Counted from the stretch's first letter, positions 1 through 6,396 are shown. The stretch: 7,150 bases of DNA from Gemmatimonadota bacterium (GCA_003221075.1 QHUF01000078.1:1-7150), one strand, 5' to 3'. Made by a program: numbers and translations. Notes: generated from the letters alone by a model not told the origin.

Positions 1-363
1 TACGTGTACTCGACCGAGGGCAACGTGATTGATGCGGTGAGCGGATGGCTCGCAGCCAACATCGGTGTGCAGGGGCTGGTGGTGCCGGAGTTCGACGGCT
101 CGCGGATCTATTACTTCCGGCACGTCATCATGTACGTCGTCGACGGCAGGACATGGACCGTAGTGGGTAGTCAGCCTATGACGCAGTTCCCGCCGTCCTA
201 CTACAGCGTCACCAGATGGGGCACTAATGGCTTTGCGTTCATCGGGCCGACGCAGGTCGTGATCTTCCGCAGCAACCTGATTACGGCGCCACTTCCCCCG
301 TTTCCTTCACGTCCACTCACGTCCCTCGCGCCGGCAGGTACATTCGGTCCCCCGCCGCCCTGA
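1..363 (+). CDS. C-terminal part of a beta-propeller-like (putative secreted/surface) protein, 5' end outside window
   Basis: The frame is open from the first base and ends at TGA 361-363, giving 120 visible residues. A GTG at 4 is available as a start, but the frame continues upstream, so this is read as the tail of a longer protein. Visible features are alternating beta-type stretches with blade-like phrases (GNVIDA, DGSRIYYF, VVDGRTWTVV) and the phrase TRWGTNGFAF followed by QVVIFRS. From general knowledge, an RWGxxGxAF...V.i.RS ending is common in large YVTN/PQQ-like propeller proteins of Acidobacteriota and related phyla. The last 25 or so residues are rich in Pro, Ser and Thr and end in PPPP, so they are probably a disordered tail. 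Enzyme function cannot be assigned. Its 3' end faces the Rieske gene with only 15 bases between the stops. Confidence 0.6.
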   Translation, partial: YVYSTEGNVIDAVSGWLAANIGVQGLVVPEFDGSRIYYFRHVIMYVVDGRTWTVVGSQPMTQFPPSYYSVTRWGTNGFAFIGPTQVVIFRSNLITAPLPPFPSRPLTSLAPAGTFGPPPP

Positions 364-378
364 TACGCGTTCCGGTTT

Positions 379-1500
379 CTAGCCCTCCTGTCCCATGGCG
401 CGGAGGTACTGCCGATCCCACGCGGCCGGAATGCTCTCGCGCGGCGAGTAGGGTCCGGGCGCGTACACCCGCGAGGTAATGCCGAGCTGGCTCTGCTCGC
501 AGATGTGCCAATCCTGCCGGTTGGTGCGATCCCAGAATTCCTCGGCGTCCTGGATGTTGTAGCCCGTGGCGTCCGGCGCGTCGGGGTGCACCATCCACTC
601 ACACACCACCCGCGATTGCATGGGGGCGACCGGCCACACCGTGTAGAAGACCGCATAGTCCGGATGCAGGCTCAACATCATCGTGGGAAACAGTGCGTAG
701 TAGAACGCGCGGCGCTGATCTTCGGCCGCCAAGGCGCCGAGCGGCAACGCGCACGCCCGGCCCGTCATCGTCGCGCTCTCGTTCGGCGCCTTGATCTCCA
801 TGTAGCCGCCGAGAAACGGTCCCTCGATCAAGTCGTTCGCGCCGCTGGTGTAGGGCAGCTTGGTCGACAGCTCGGGATGAATGGTGGGGCAGTGCAGGCA
901 CTCGTTGTAGTTCTGCAGGATCAACTTCCAGTTCGCCTTCACGTCGTACTCGATGCGCCGCACCGTCTGAAGGAGCGGCAGGTTGTAGCGCGAGAACCGT
1001 CCCTCGAGCGGCGCGAACCACGTGGTGGCAGGAGTCGCCTGAGGATCGAGATTCACAAACAGGAATCCCTCCCACTCGGCGAGCGCCACGGTATGCAGCG
1101 GATAGGCCTTCTTGTCGAACCCCTCGACCTCGTGCATGTGCGGCGCGCCAATCAGGCGGCCGTCGAGCGCGTACGTCCACGCGTGATACGGGCACTGAAT
1201 CGTTTCGGAGAGGCGGCCCTTGGGGGCTTCGCACAACCGGGTGCCGCGATGGCGGCAGACGTTGTAGTACGAGTGGCGCTCGCCCGACTGATCGCGCAGC
1301 ACGATGATGCTCTCGCCGCCGACCTGCGCGACGAAGTAATCACCGGGCGCCGCGAGGGTCGCATCGCGGCCGACGCAAATCCAGTTGCGCCCGAAGATCT
1401 TTTCCTGCTCCCCGGCGAACACCTCTGGCGCCGTGTAGTACCGGCCTTGGAGCGTGCGCGCACCCTGGCGATAGCTCTCGACGGTCTTGAGGAAGCTCAT
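379..1500 (-). CDS. Rieske non-haem iron oxygenase, alpha subunit (quaternary-amine monooxygenase-like)
   Basis: A complete 373-residue protein, the usual length for alpha subunits of the choline/glycine-betaine/carnitine monooxygenase type. The N-terminal Rieske domain (about 35-150) has the [2Fe-2S] ligands C82-x-H84 and C103-x-x-H106. The C-terminal catalytic domain has N199-E200-C-x-H203-C-x3-H208: H203 and H208 should bind the mononuclear iron and E200 sits where the bridging acidic residue is expected. D330 in RQDWHICEQ is the likely third ligand. Such enzymes use O2 and electrons from a separate reductase to hydroxylate a C-H bond, often of an N-methyl group, which then leaves as formaldehyde. 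The ATG at 1500 overlaps the FAD-A stop as ATGA, and the protein begins just before the conserved N-terminal region, so the long upstream extension of this frame is not real. It is the last gene of the operon. The exact substrate cannot be read; an aromatic ring-hydroxylating or O-demethylating role is possible. Confidence 0.93.
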   Translation of the reverse strand: MSFLKTVESYRQGARTLQGRYYTAPEVFAGEQEKIFGRNWICVGRDATLAAPGDYFVAQVGGESIIVLRDQSGERHSYYNVCRHRGTRLCEAPKGRLSETIQCPYHAWTYALDGRLIGAPHMHEVEGFDKKAYPLHTVALAEWEGFLFVNLDPQATPATTWFAPLEGRFSRYNLPLLQTVRRIEYDVKANWKLILQNYNECLHCPTIHPELSTKLPYTSGANDLIEGPFLGGYMEIKAPNESATMTGRACALPLGALAAEDQRRAFYYALFPTMMLSLHPDYAVFYTVWPVAPMQSRVVCEWMVHPDAPDATGYNIQDAEEFWDRTNRQDWHICEQSQLGITSRVYAPGPYSPRESIPAAWDRQYLRAMGQEG

Positions 1501-2840
1501 AGGATCTCGCGCGCGGCGTTGCGGCCGGCGGCCCCCGGAATCCCGCCGCCGGGATGCGTGCCCGAGCCACACAAGTACAGCCCCTCGATGGGCGTGCGGT
1601 AGCGGCTCCAACCAGGTACGGGACGCATGAACAGAATCTGGTCGAGAGTGAGCTCTCCGTGGTAGAGGCTCTCCTCGGCCGGCTGCAGCTCCACCTGGTT
1701 GGGGCGAACATTGAGGATCTGCGCAACACGCTCCGCGAGCCCGCCATGCGTGCCGGGCGGCACGAACTGCACGTGGACCTCTACCCGCCCGTCGGTACGC
1801 TGGACCTCGACGTACGGAGCGGTCGAGTCCTTGCCGTACTTGGCGTCGTCGTAGGCCCGCTCCAGATAGTCGAGCGAGGGGGCGATGCAGAGGGTCGAGT
1901 ACGCGGGCGGCGGTTCGAGTGTCAGTGTGCCGCGGGCGACCACGCCGCGTGCCTTGATGTTGCCCACGGCGCGCGCGAAGTCCGGGTAGAGCTCGATCGC
2001 AAGCGGCTGCAGCGTGGCGCGCGGCGGGGCGCTCGATGCGACGAGCGGTGCCTCGATCGTCTCTCCGCTTTTCTCGAGCACCACGCCGGTGGCCGTACCG
2101 TTCCTCGCGAGCACCATGGCACGCGCGCCGCGCCGGACTTCCACGCCCGGCAGCTTGGACAACGCCTGCGTGATGTTCGAACGGGCCGGGCGGAAGACGC
2201 CTATCGGGCTGCCGGCATGATGATGCAAAAAGTTGAACGCCGTGCCACCCGAGCGCGGTCCCTGCTTCAGGTGCCAGACGCCGAGCGCGCCGAGCAATCC
2301 CTTCAGGACGTCGCTCTCGAACCAGTCGTCGAGCAGCTCGGCGATCGACATCGGCAGAATGCGCGCGAGGTCGATGACCGTCTGCTTGCCGAGACGCCGG
2401 ACGTACAGGCCGAGCCCGGCGATGCGCGTCAACTCGCGGACATCGTTCGACTCGATGTCGGGAGGCGGCACGAGATACAGCCGCTCGAGCACGCCGGCGA
2501 GCGACCGCATCCGCCGGCAGAACTCCGGCCACTTTCCCGCATCTGCGGGGCTGATGCGACGGATCGCTTCCGTCGATCGCGCGATGTCGCGTGACAGCTC
2601 GAGCGTCCCACCGGCCGGAAGCGGTGCCGTGATCCAGGGATCGGGCTCATCGATGCGCAGACCGGAGCCAGCGAGGCGAAGATCGCGCATCACCGCAGCG
2701 GGGATCCAACCGACATCGGCCGACGGATCCGCCGAGGGATGCTGCTCCACGACCAGGACACGCTTGCCCGCCCGCGCGAGATAGTGGGCGGTCACGAGGC
2801 CGTTGGCTCCCGCGCCGATGACGATCGCGTCGTACTTCAC
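1497..2840 (-). CDS. NAD(P)/FAD-dependent oxidoreductase, PYROXD2/phytoene-desaturase-like, diverged paralogue (FAD-A)
   Basis: A 447-residue protein starting at GTG 2840. This start is chosen because the Rossmann strand begins at once (VKYDAIVIGAGANG) and the codon overlaps the FAD-B stop as GTGA. The dinucleotide-binding motif GAGANG is at 9-14, the ribose-binding acidic residue E32 lies in VLVVEQ, and the C-terminal FAD motif GSGTHPGGGIPGAAGR is at 425-440. It is clearly paralogous to FAD-B: both have SLDYxERAYDDAKYG and near-identical C-terminal motifs. It is 80 residues shorter. It lacks the RxGG motif that normally follows the ribose-binding Glu (here QHPSADPSADVGW) and the KGGTGAV segment (here RPARSNITQAL). 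It may be a flavoprotein with altered cofactor handling, a partner subunit of FAD-B, or an oxidase with a different substrate. The family includes carotenoid desaturases and poorly characterised amine-oxidase-like proteins. Catalytic activity is uncertain. Confidence 0.85.
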   Translation of the reverse strand: MKYDAIVIGAGANGLVTAHYLARAGKRVLVVEQHPSADPSADVGWIPAAVMRDLRLAGSGLRIDEPDPWITAPLPAGGTLELSRDIARSTEAIRRISPADAGKWPEFCRRMRSLAGVLERLYLVPPPDIESNDVRELTRIAGLGLYVRRLGKQTVIDLARILPMSIAELLDDWFESDVLKGLLGALGVWHLKQGPRSGGTAFNFLHHHAGSPIGVFRPARSNITQALSKLPGVEVRRGARAMVLARNGTATGVVLEKSGETIEAPLVASSAPPRATLQPLAIELYPDFARAVGNIKARGVVARGTLTLEPPPAYSTLCIAPSLDYLERAYDDAKYGKDSTAPYVEVQRTDGRVEVHVQFVPPGTHGGLAERVAQILNVRPNQVELQPAEESLYHGELTLDQILFMRPVPGWSRYRTPIEGLYLCGSGTHPGGGIPGAAGRNAAREIL

Positions 2841-4420
2841 GCCCCCCCCCCGTCCTTGAGAATGCGCATCGCGGCCAGACGTCCGGACGCCCCCATGATC
2901 CCGCCACCCGGGTGCGTCCCCGAGCCGGCCTGATAGAAGCCACGGACCGGCGTGGCGAACTTCGCCCACCCCGGCGCGGGGCGCAGAAAGAACAGCTGAT
3001 GCAGCGCCAGCTCGCCGGCGAAGATATTACCTTCCGAAAGACCGGTGATCCTCTCGATGTCGAGCGGCGTAATGACCTGCCGGTGCAGGATCTTCGACTT
3101 GAATCCAGGTGCGAAGCTCTCGACCGTGTTCACGACCGCGTCGCCGAACGCCTCGCGCTTGGCGTCGGTCCAGCCGCCATTCAGGTTGTACGGCGCATAC
3201 TGCACGAAGATCGACATGACGTGCTTCCCCGGCGGCGCCATGCCGGGATCGATCATCGAGGGGAAGACAATGTCCATGTAGGGCCGGCGCGAGAACTCGC
3301 CGTACTTCGCGTCGTCGTACGCGCGCTCGACGTAGTCGAGGCTGGGACTGATCGAGAACGCACCGCGGTGCTGCCGGCCGATGCCCGGCATGCAGCTGAA
3401 GCTGGGCAGCGAATCGAGCGCCAGGTTCACCTTGCCCGACGAACCGCGGAACTTGAAGCGTTTGATATCCGCGACGAACTCCGCGGGCAGCTCATTGGAC
3501 GCCAGCAGCTGGAGGAAGGTTCGGCGCGGGTCGAGACTCGACACGACAATTCCCGCAGACAACTCGTCACCGTTTTCCAGCACGACGCCAGTGGCCCGGC
3601 CGTTACGCACGAGGACCTTCGAAACACCGGCATCGCACCTGATCTCGGCCCCGAACGAGCGGGCGGCGGACGCGATGGCTTCGCTCACTGCGCCCGTGCC
3701 CCCTTTCGCGAATCCCCAGGCCCGAAAGACGCCGTCGAGCTCACCCATGTAATGATGAAGCAGCACGTACGCAGTCCCCGGCGACCGCGGCCCCAGGAAC
3801 GTGCCGATGATCCCGCTCGCCGACTTCGTAGCCTTCAGCACGTCCGTCTCGAACCACTCATCCAGGAAGTCCGCCGAGCTCATCGTCATCAGCTTGACGA
3901 GCGCGTGCAGCCGCTCACCGCCGAGGGCCCGGAAGTGTTTGCCGAGCTTGAGCAGGCCGGCCAGATCGCCCGGCGCGAACGAGGTCGGATCGGGCGGCAC
4001 CATGCCGAGGATGGGCTTCACCGCCTGCGCCATGAAGTGCATCAACCGGCCGTACTCGTCGTACGCTTCCGCGTCGCGGGGCGAGTGGCGATACAGCTCG
4101 CGCCGGGTTTCGTCGTGATCGCCCCAGGCGGCGAGGTAGTCGCCGTTCTCCATCGGCGTGACGGTGCTCTCGAGCGGCAGGATGTGCAGCCCGTGCCGCG
4201 GCAGATCGAGATCGCGAATGATCTCTGGCCGCAGCAACGACACGACGTAGGAGAACATCGTGAACTTGAAGCCCGGGAAGATCTCTTCAGTGACGGCGGC
4301 GCCGCCGACGCGCGGCCGGCGCTCGAGCACCAGCACCGACTTCTTGGCGCGCGCGAGATAGGCGGCTGTGACGAGACCGTTGTGGCCGCCGCCGATGACG
4401 ATCGCGTCGTAGCGTTTCAT
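2837..4420 (-). CDS. NAD(P)/FAD-dependent oxidoreductase, PYROXD2/phytoene-desaturase-like (FAD-B)
   Basis: A 527-residue protein, normal length for PYROXD2/CrtI-type flavoproteins. The start ATG 4420 lies directly before the Rossmann strand (MKRYDAIVIGGGHNG; glycine motif at 10-15) and overlaps the stop of the GcvT-like gene as ATGA. Further motifs are VLERRPRVGGAAVTEE (31-46; E33 for the ADP-ribose, GG for the pyrophosphate), FAKGGTGAVSEAI (237-249) and the C-terminal FAD motif GSGTHPGGGIMGASGR (499-514). All cofactor motifs look intact, so this is probably the active flavoenzyme of the pair. By context it may oxidise an amine or another intermediate from the Rieske reaction. A carotenoid role is unlikely because no crtB- or crtE-like gene is present. 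No Shine-Dalgarno is seen before the start, which fits translational coupling. Its last codons run through a ten-G tract (DGGGA, then stop). Confidence 0.9.
   Translation of the reverse strand: MKRYDAIVIGGGHNGLVTAAYLARAKKSVLVLERRPRVGGAAVTEEIFPGFKFTMFSYVVSLLRPEIIRDLDLPRHGLHILPLESTVTPMENGDYLAAWGDHDETRRELYRHSPRDAEAYDEYGRLMHFMAQAVKPILGMVPPDPTSFAPGDLAGLLKLGKHFRALGGERLHALVKLMTMSSADFLDEWFETDVLKATKSASGIIGTFLGPRSPGTAYVLLHHYMGELDGVFRAWGFAKGGTGAVSEAIASAARSFGAEIRCDAGVSKVLVRNGRATGVVLENGDELSAGIVVSSLDPRRTFLQLLASNELPAEFVADIKRFKFRGSSGKVNLALDSLPSFSCMPGIGRQHRGAFSISPSLDYVERAYDDAKYGEFSRRPYMDIVFPSMIDPGMAPPGKHVMSIFVQYAPYNLNGGWTDAKREAFGDAVVNTVESFAPGFKSKILHRQVITPLDIERITGLSEGNIFAGELALHQLFFLRPAPGWAKFATPVRGFYQAGSGTHPGGGIMGASGRLAAMRILKDGGGA
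2842..2851 (-). repeat. Ten-base G homopolymer (coding strand) at the FAD-B/FAD-A junction
   Basis: Ten consecutive C on the given strand, so G10 in the mRNA, encoding the end of FAD-B (Asp-Gly-Gly-Gly-Ala-stop) and lying one base before the FAD-A GTG. An AAGGA Shine-Dalgarno-like sequence (2857-2853) is 12 bases from the GTG, and the G run itself could pair with the anti-Shine-Dalgarno through G-U wobble. Eleven G would put FAD-B in frame with FAD-A (about 974 residues). Nine G would extend FAD-B into a third frame that stops at 2647-2649. Confidence 0.95.
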
Positions 4421-5610
4421 GCGCGCTTGCGCTCGGGGTTGAAAAACGGCAGCGGGGTGACGTGGGCCTGCGCCTGCTTGCGGCGATGCTCCACGGTGAG
4501 CTCCATGCGGACTTCCGTTCCGGGAGCATGCTCGGATCCGAGATGTGCCAACGCCATGTAGCGCTTGAGCAGCGGCGACCAGCCGCCGCTCGTCGCGTAG
4601 CCGAGCTGCTTGTTGCCGCTGCGATCGTAGATCGGCACGCTTGTGCGCCACGCCTGGCTCGGCAGCCGCGGCGGCAAGCCCACTTCGGCGTACAGTTGCT
4701 CCAGTGAATCCCAATCGACGGTCAGGCCGGTGAACTGCCACGCCGGGCCGCGCGTCCGCTCCGCGTCGAGCGCGGCTTGTCCGTTGTAGCGCGCTTTGTC
4801 CGTTGCCACGGTCCAGCCGAGCCCGAGCTCGAGCGGCGATGATTTCTGCGCTTCGATCAGCGCATGGCGCGAGGAGAAGTAGTCGACCTCGATCAGGAGC
4901 AAGCCGGCCTCGATACGCGCGACGTCGAGCGCCAGCATGCCCGCCGGTGTGATGCCGTAGGGCGTGCCGGTTTCGATCAGGGCATCCCAGAGCGGGACGG
5001 CCTGCGACGCATCAACCCAGACCTCGAACCCCAAATCCCCCGTATAGCCGGTGCGCGAGATCGTGACGGGAATGCCGCGGATCTTGGCGCTGGTGAGTCG
5101 GAAGTATTTCAGAGCCGACAGGTCGCGCTCGGCGGCGAGCTGGAGGATTTCCCGCGAGCTGGGTCCTTGAAGGGACACGGCGGCGGTGGTCTCCGAGACA
5201 TCCTGGATGGTGACGTCGAGGCCCGAGGAATTCAGATGCAGCCACCGCAGCGTCGGGTCGGCCGACGTCATGCGAAACGTCTGCTCCCCGAGGACCGAGA
5301 TCGTGCCGTCGTCGATCTGCTTTCCTTCATTGTCACACCACGGCGTATAGAGCACCTGGCCGACCTTCGCCTTGCCGACGTTGCGCGTCACGACGTGATC
5401 GAGCAGCCGGGCTGCGTCGCGCCCGGTGACGAGGTACTTGTAGAGCGGCGAGACATCGAACAGTGCGGCGGAGTTCCGGATTGCGTGGTACTCACGGTCG
5501 TGCGACAGCTCGTACGCGCTGGCGACGACGTAACCCGCCCAGCGCCGCCAGGCCTGACCTTCCGACAGCGGACCGGTGCGGGGATGAAACGGCGTGGTCC
5601 GCAGGCTCAC
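4417..5610 (-). CDS. GcvT-like aminomethyltransferase / folate-dependent demethylase family protein
   Basis: A 397-residue protein of the glycine-cleavage T-protein fold, close to the family's usual 360-400. The start is taken as GTG 5610 (VSLRTTPFHP), matching where T-proteins begin; upstream the frame stays open but reads as non-conserved sequence and would run into the divergent gene. Visible landmarks are FDVSPLYKY (51-59), KQIDDG with the acidic pair D100-D101 where T-proteins have their catalytic/folate Asp, RTGYTGDLGFEV (186-197), ALDVARIEAGL (227-237), and a C-terminal barrel with LGYATSGGWSPLLK (336-349). In place of the common YTGE the folate motif has YTGD, which keeps an acid. T-protein relatives transfer one-carbon groups to tetrahydrofolate; the family also includes DMSP, vanillate and syringate demethylases and the C-terminal domains of dimethylglycine and sarcosine dehydrogenases. 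No gcvH or gcvP is beside it, so a demethylase role with the downstream oxidoreductases is more likely than glycine cleavage. First gene of the operon. Confidence 0.88.
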   Translation of the reverse strand: MSLRTTPFHPRTGPLSEGQAWRRWAGYVVASAYELSHDREYHAIRNSAALFDVSPLYKYLVTGRDAARLLDHVVTRNVGKAKVGQVLYTPWCDNEGKQIDDGTISVLGEQTFRMTSADPTLRWLHLNSSGLDVTIQDVSETTAAVSLQGPSSREILQLAAERDLSALKYFRLTSAKIRGIPVTISRTGYTGDLGFEVWVDASQAVPLWDALIETGTPYGITPAGMLALDVARIEAGLLLIEVDYFSSRHALIEAQKSSPLELGLGWTVATDKARYNGQAALDAERTRGPAWQFTGLTVDWDSLEQLYAEVGLPPRLPSQAWRTSVPIYDRSGNKQLGYATSGGWSPLLKRYMALAHLGSEHAPGTEVRMELTVEHRRKQAQAHVTPLPFFNPERKRA

Positions 5611-5653
5611 ACGAAATTGTCCATTATCGGGCGCGAAATCTAACTTTGCCTTG
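5611..5653. promoter_or_regulatory. Divergent intergenic region with a possible minus-strand -10 element
   Basis: This 43-base gap is the only place for a promoter of the four-gene operon unless it lies inside the divergent gene. On the minus strand it holds GATAAT (5628-5623), five of six matches to TATAAT. No convincing -35 lies 16-18 bases upstream. Initiation from it would leave a leader of only about 6-7 bases before the GTG at 5610. On the plus strand nothing resembling a Shine-Dalgarno precedes the ATG at 5654. No inverted repeat suggesting an operator was seen. Confidence 0.3.
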
Positions 5654-6367
5654 ATGCGACTGCACCTCGTCGAAATCCACGATCTCGCGTCCTGTCCGCC
5701 GTCGCTGCGCGACGCGCTGACCGACTTTCTCGCGTTTACCGAAAACATCACCGGTGCCTACGATCCCGTGGGTCCGCTGTTGCGCCGCGCGCTCGAGCGC
5801 ACGCAGGCACGCCGGATCGTCGATCTCTGCTCGGGTGCGGGTGGCCCCTGGCGCCGGCTGGGGGCGCGGGTGGGCGTGCCGGTGATTCTCACGGACCTGT
5901 ACCCGTACGGGGAGAGCGTCATTCGCGTAGACGCGCGAGCAGTACCCGTCGAGCTCGATGGCTTTCGCACGATCTTCACCGCGTTTCACCACTTCCGACC
6001 GGCCGAGGCCCGGGCCATCCTCGCCGACGCCGTCCGGCGACGTCAGGGGATCGGCGTGTTCGAGATTGCCCGCCGGGCTCCGGTCGAGATCGCGGTCGTT
6101 GCCCTCACGTGGCTGGGTACGCTCGTGTCCGCCCCGTTCATGCGTCCCTGGAGCTGGTCGCGATTGGCGTGGACCTATCTGCCGCCTGTCTTGCCGATTG
6201 TGGGGACGTTTGACGGAGTCGTCTCCTGCCTGCGGACCTATTCGAAAGCCGAGCTCGAGGAGCTGGTCCGAGGACTCGACACCTACGACTGGGAGATCGG
6301 GGATTTTCGCGGTGGTTGGTCACCGCTCAGGGGGAGTTACCTGATCGGTGTTCCGAGGCTTTCTTAG
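5654..6367 (+). CDS. Class I SAM-dependent methyltransferase-like protein with a hydrophobic C-terminal half
   Basis: A 237-residue protein if ATG 5654 is used. The frame is open further up to a GTG at 5594, but that start would overlap the 5' end of the GcvT-like gene, and conserved-looking sequence begins at MRLHLVEIHD. A TTG directly precedes the ATG, and no Shine-Dalgarno is visible. Residues 54-84 look like a methyltransferase Rossmann core: motif I IVDLCSGAGG (55-64) for SAM, and LTDLYP (79-84), whose Asp81 sits where the SAM-ribose acidic residue is expected. FTAFHHF (108-114) replaces the usual motif IV region. Residues 144-163 (VEIAVVALTWLGTLVSAPFM) and about 173-185 are strongly hydrophobic, suggesting membrane attachment or a buried lipid-binding face. 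It resembles a widespread family annotated only as a methyltransferase-like protein. Substrate unknown. It is divergent from the demethylation operon and may or may not be related to it. Confidence 0.72.
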   Translation: MRLHLVEIHDLASCPPSLRDALTDFLAFTENITGAYDPVGPLLRRALERTQARRIVDLCSGAGGPWRRLGARVGVPVILTDLYPYGESVIRVDARAVPVELDGFRTIFTAFHHFRPAEARAILADAVRRRQGIGVFEIARRAPVEIAVVALTWLGTLVSAPFMRPWSWSRLAWTYLPPVLPIVGTFDGVVSCLRTYSKAELEELVRGLDTYDWEIGDFRGGWSPLRGSYLIGVPRLS

Positions 6368-6391
6368 AGATATCCTTCAATCCGCGTCGGC

Positions 6392-6396
6392 GGAGG
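6392..6396 (+). promoter_or_regulatory. Shine-Dalgarno of the S9 peptidase gene
   Basis: GGAGG, four bases before ATG 6401, inside the 33-base gap after the methyltransferase-like gene. It is the clearest ribosome binding site in the window and fixes the peptidase start. The gap shows no evident terminator, so read-through from the upstream gene is possible. Confidence 0.75.

Larger units (their letters stand above)
379..5610 (-). other. Four-gene translationally coupled operon: gcvT-like, FAD-B, FAD-A, Rieske oxygenase
   Basis: Four genes run in one direction and every junction is a 4-base overlap: ATGA at 4417-4420, GTGA at 2837-2840 and ATGA at 1497-1500. No internal gap exists for a promoter or terminator. 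This is seen directly. Co-expression and a shared pathway are inferred from it. No transporter, regulator, ferredoxin or reductase gene is in the visible cluster. The convergent gene at its 3' end and the divergent gene at its 5' end mark its limits. Confidence 0.9.

Noticed and set aside
330..400. Bidirectional terminator between the convergent genes
   Set aside because: The 15-base gap and its flanks are GC-rich but show no stable hairpin followed by a T run on either strand.
505..1602. 365-codon plus-strand open frame antisense to the Rieske gene
   Set aside because: Low-complexity Arg/Ala/Val-rich translation, with no recognisable motif or ribosome binding site. The opposite strand has all Rieske and iron ligands.
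1501..2532. N-terminal extension of the Rieske frame into the FAD-A gene (717 codons in total)
   Set aside because: The added part reads as Arg/Ala-rich out-of-frame sequence within FAD-A. The ATG at 1500 with the ATGA overlap and normal family length is clearly the start.
2842..2851. G10 tract as a sequencing error hiding a single fused gene
   Set aside because: It cannot be excluded, but the given length yields an exact GTGA overlap like the two other junctions of the operon, and both proteins are complete at both ends. Two genes is the simpler reading.
2841..2969. Longer FAD-A protein starting at an ATG at 2969
   Set aside because: The 43 extra residues are an out-of-frame reading of the FAD-B C-terminus. 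The GTG at 2840 precedes the Rossmann strand directly.
1497..4420. Carotenoid biosynthesis cluster (phytoene desaturase-like pair)
   Set aside because: No phytoene synthase, prenyl synthase or cyclase is present. The neighbours are a T-protein homologue and a quaternary-amine-type Rieske oxygenase.
2912..4561. 549-codon open frame on the plus strand antisense to FAD-B
   Set aside because: It is a shadow frame of GC-rich coding DNA. The sequence is rich in Arg, Ala, Glu and His with no domain logic, while the minus-strand protein has complete FAD motifs.
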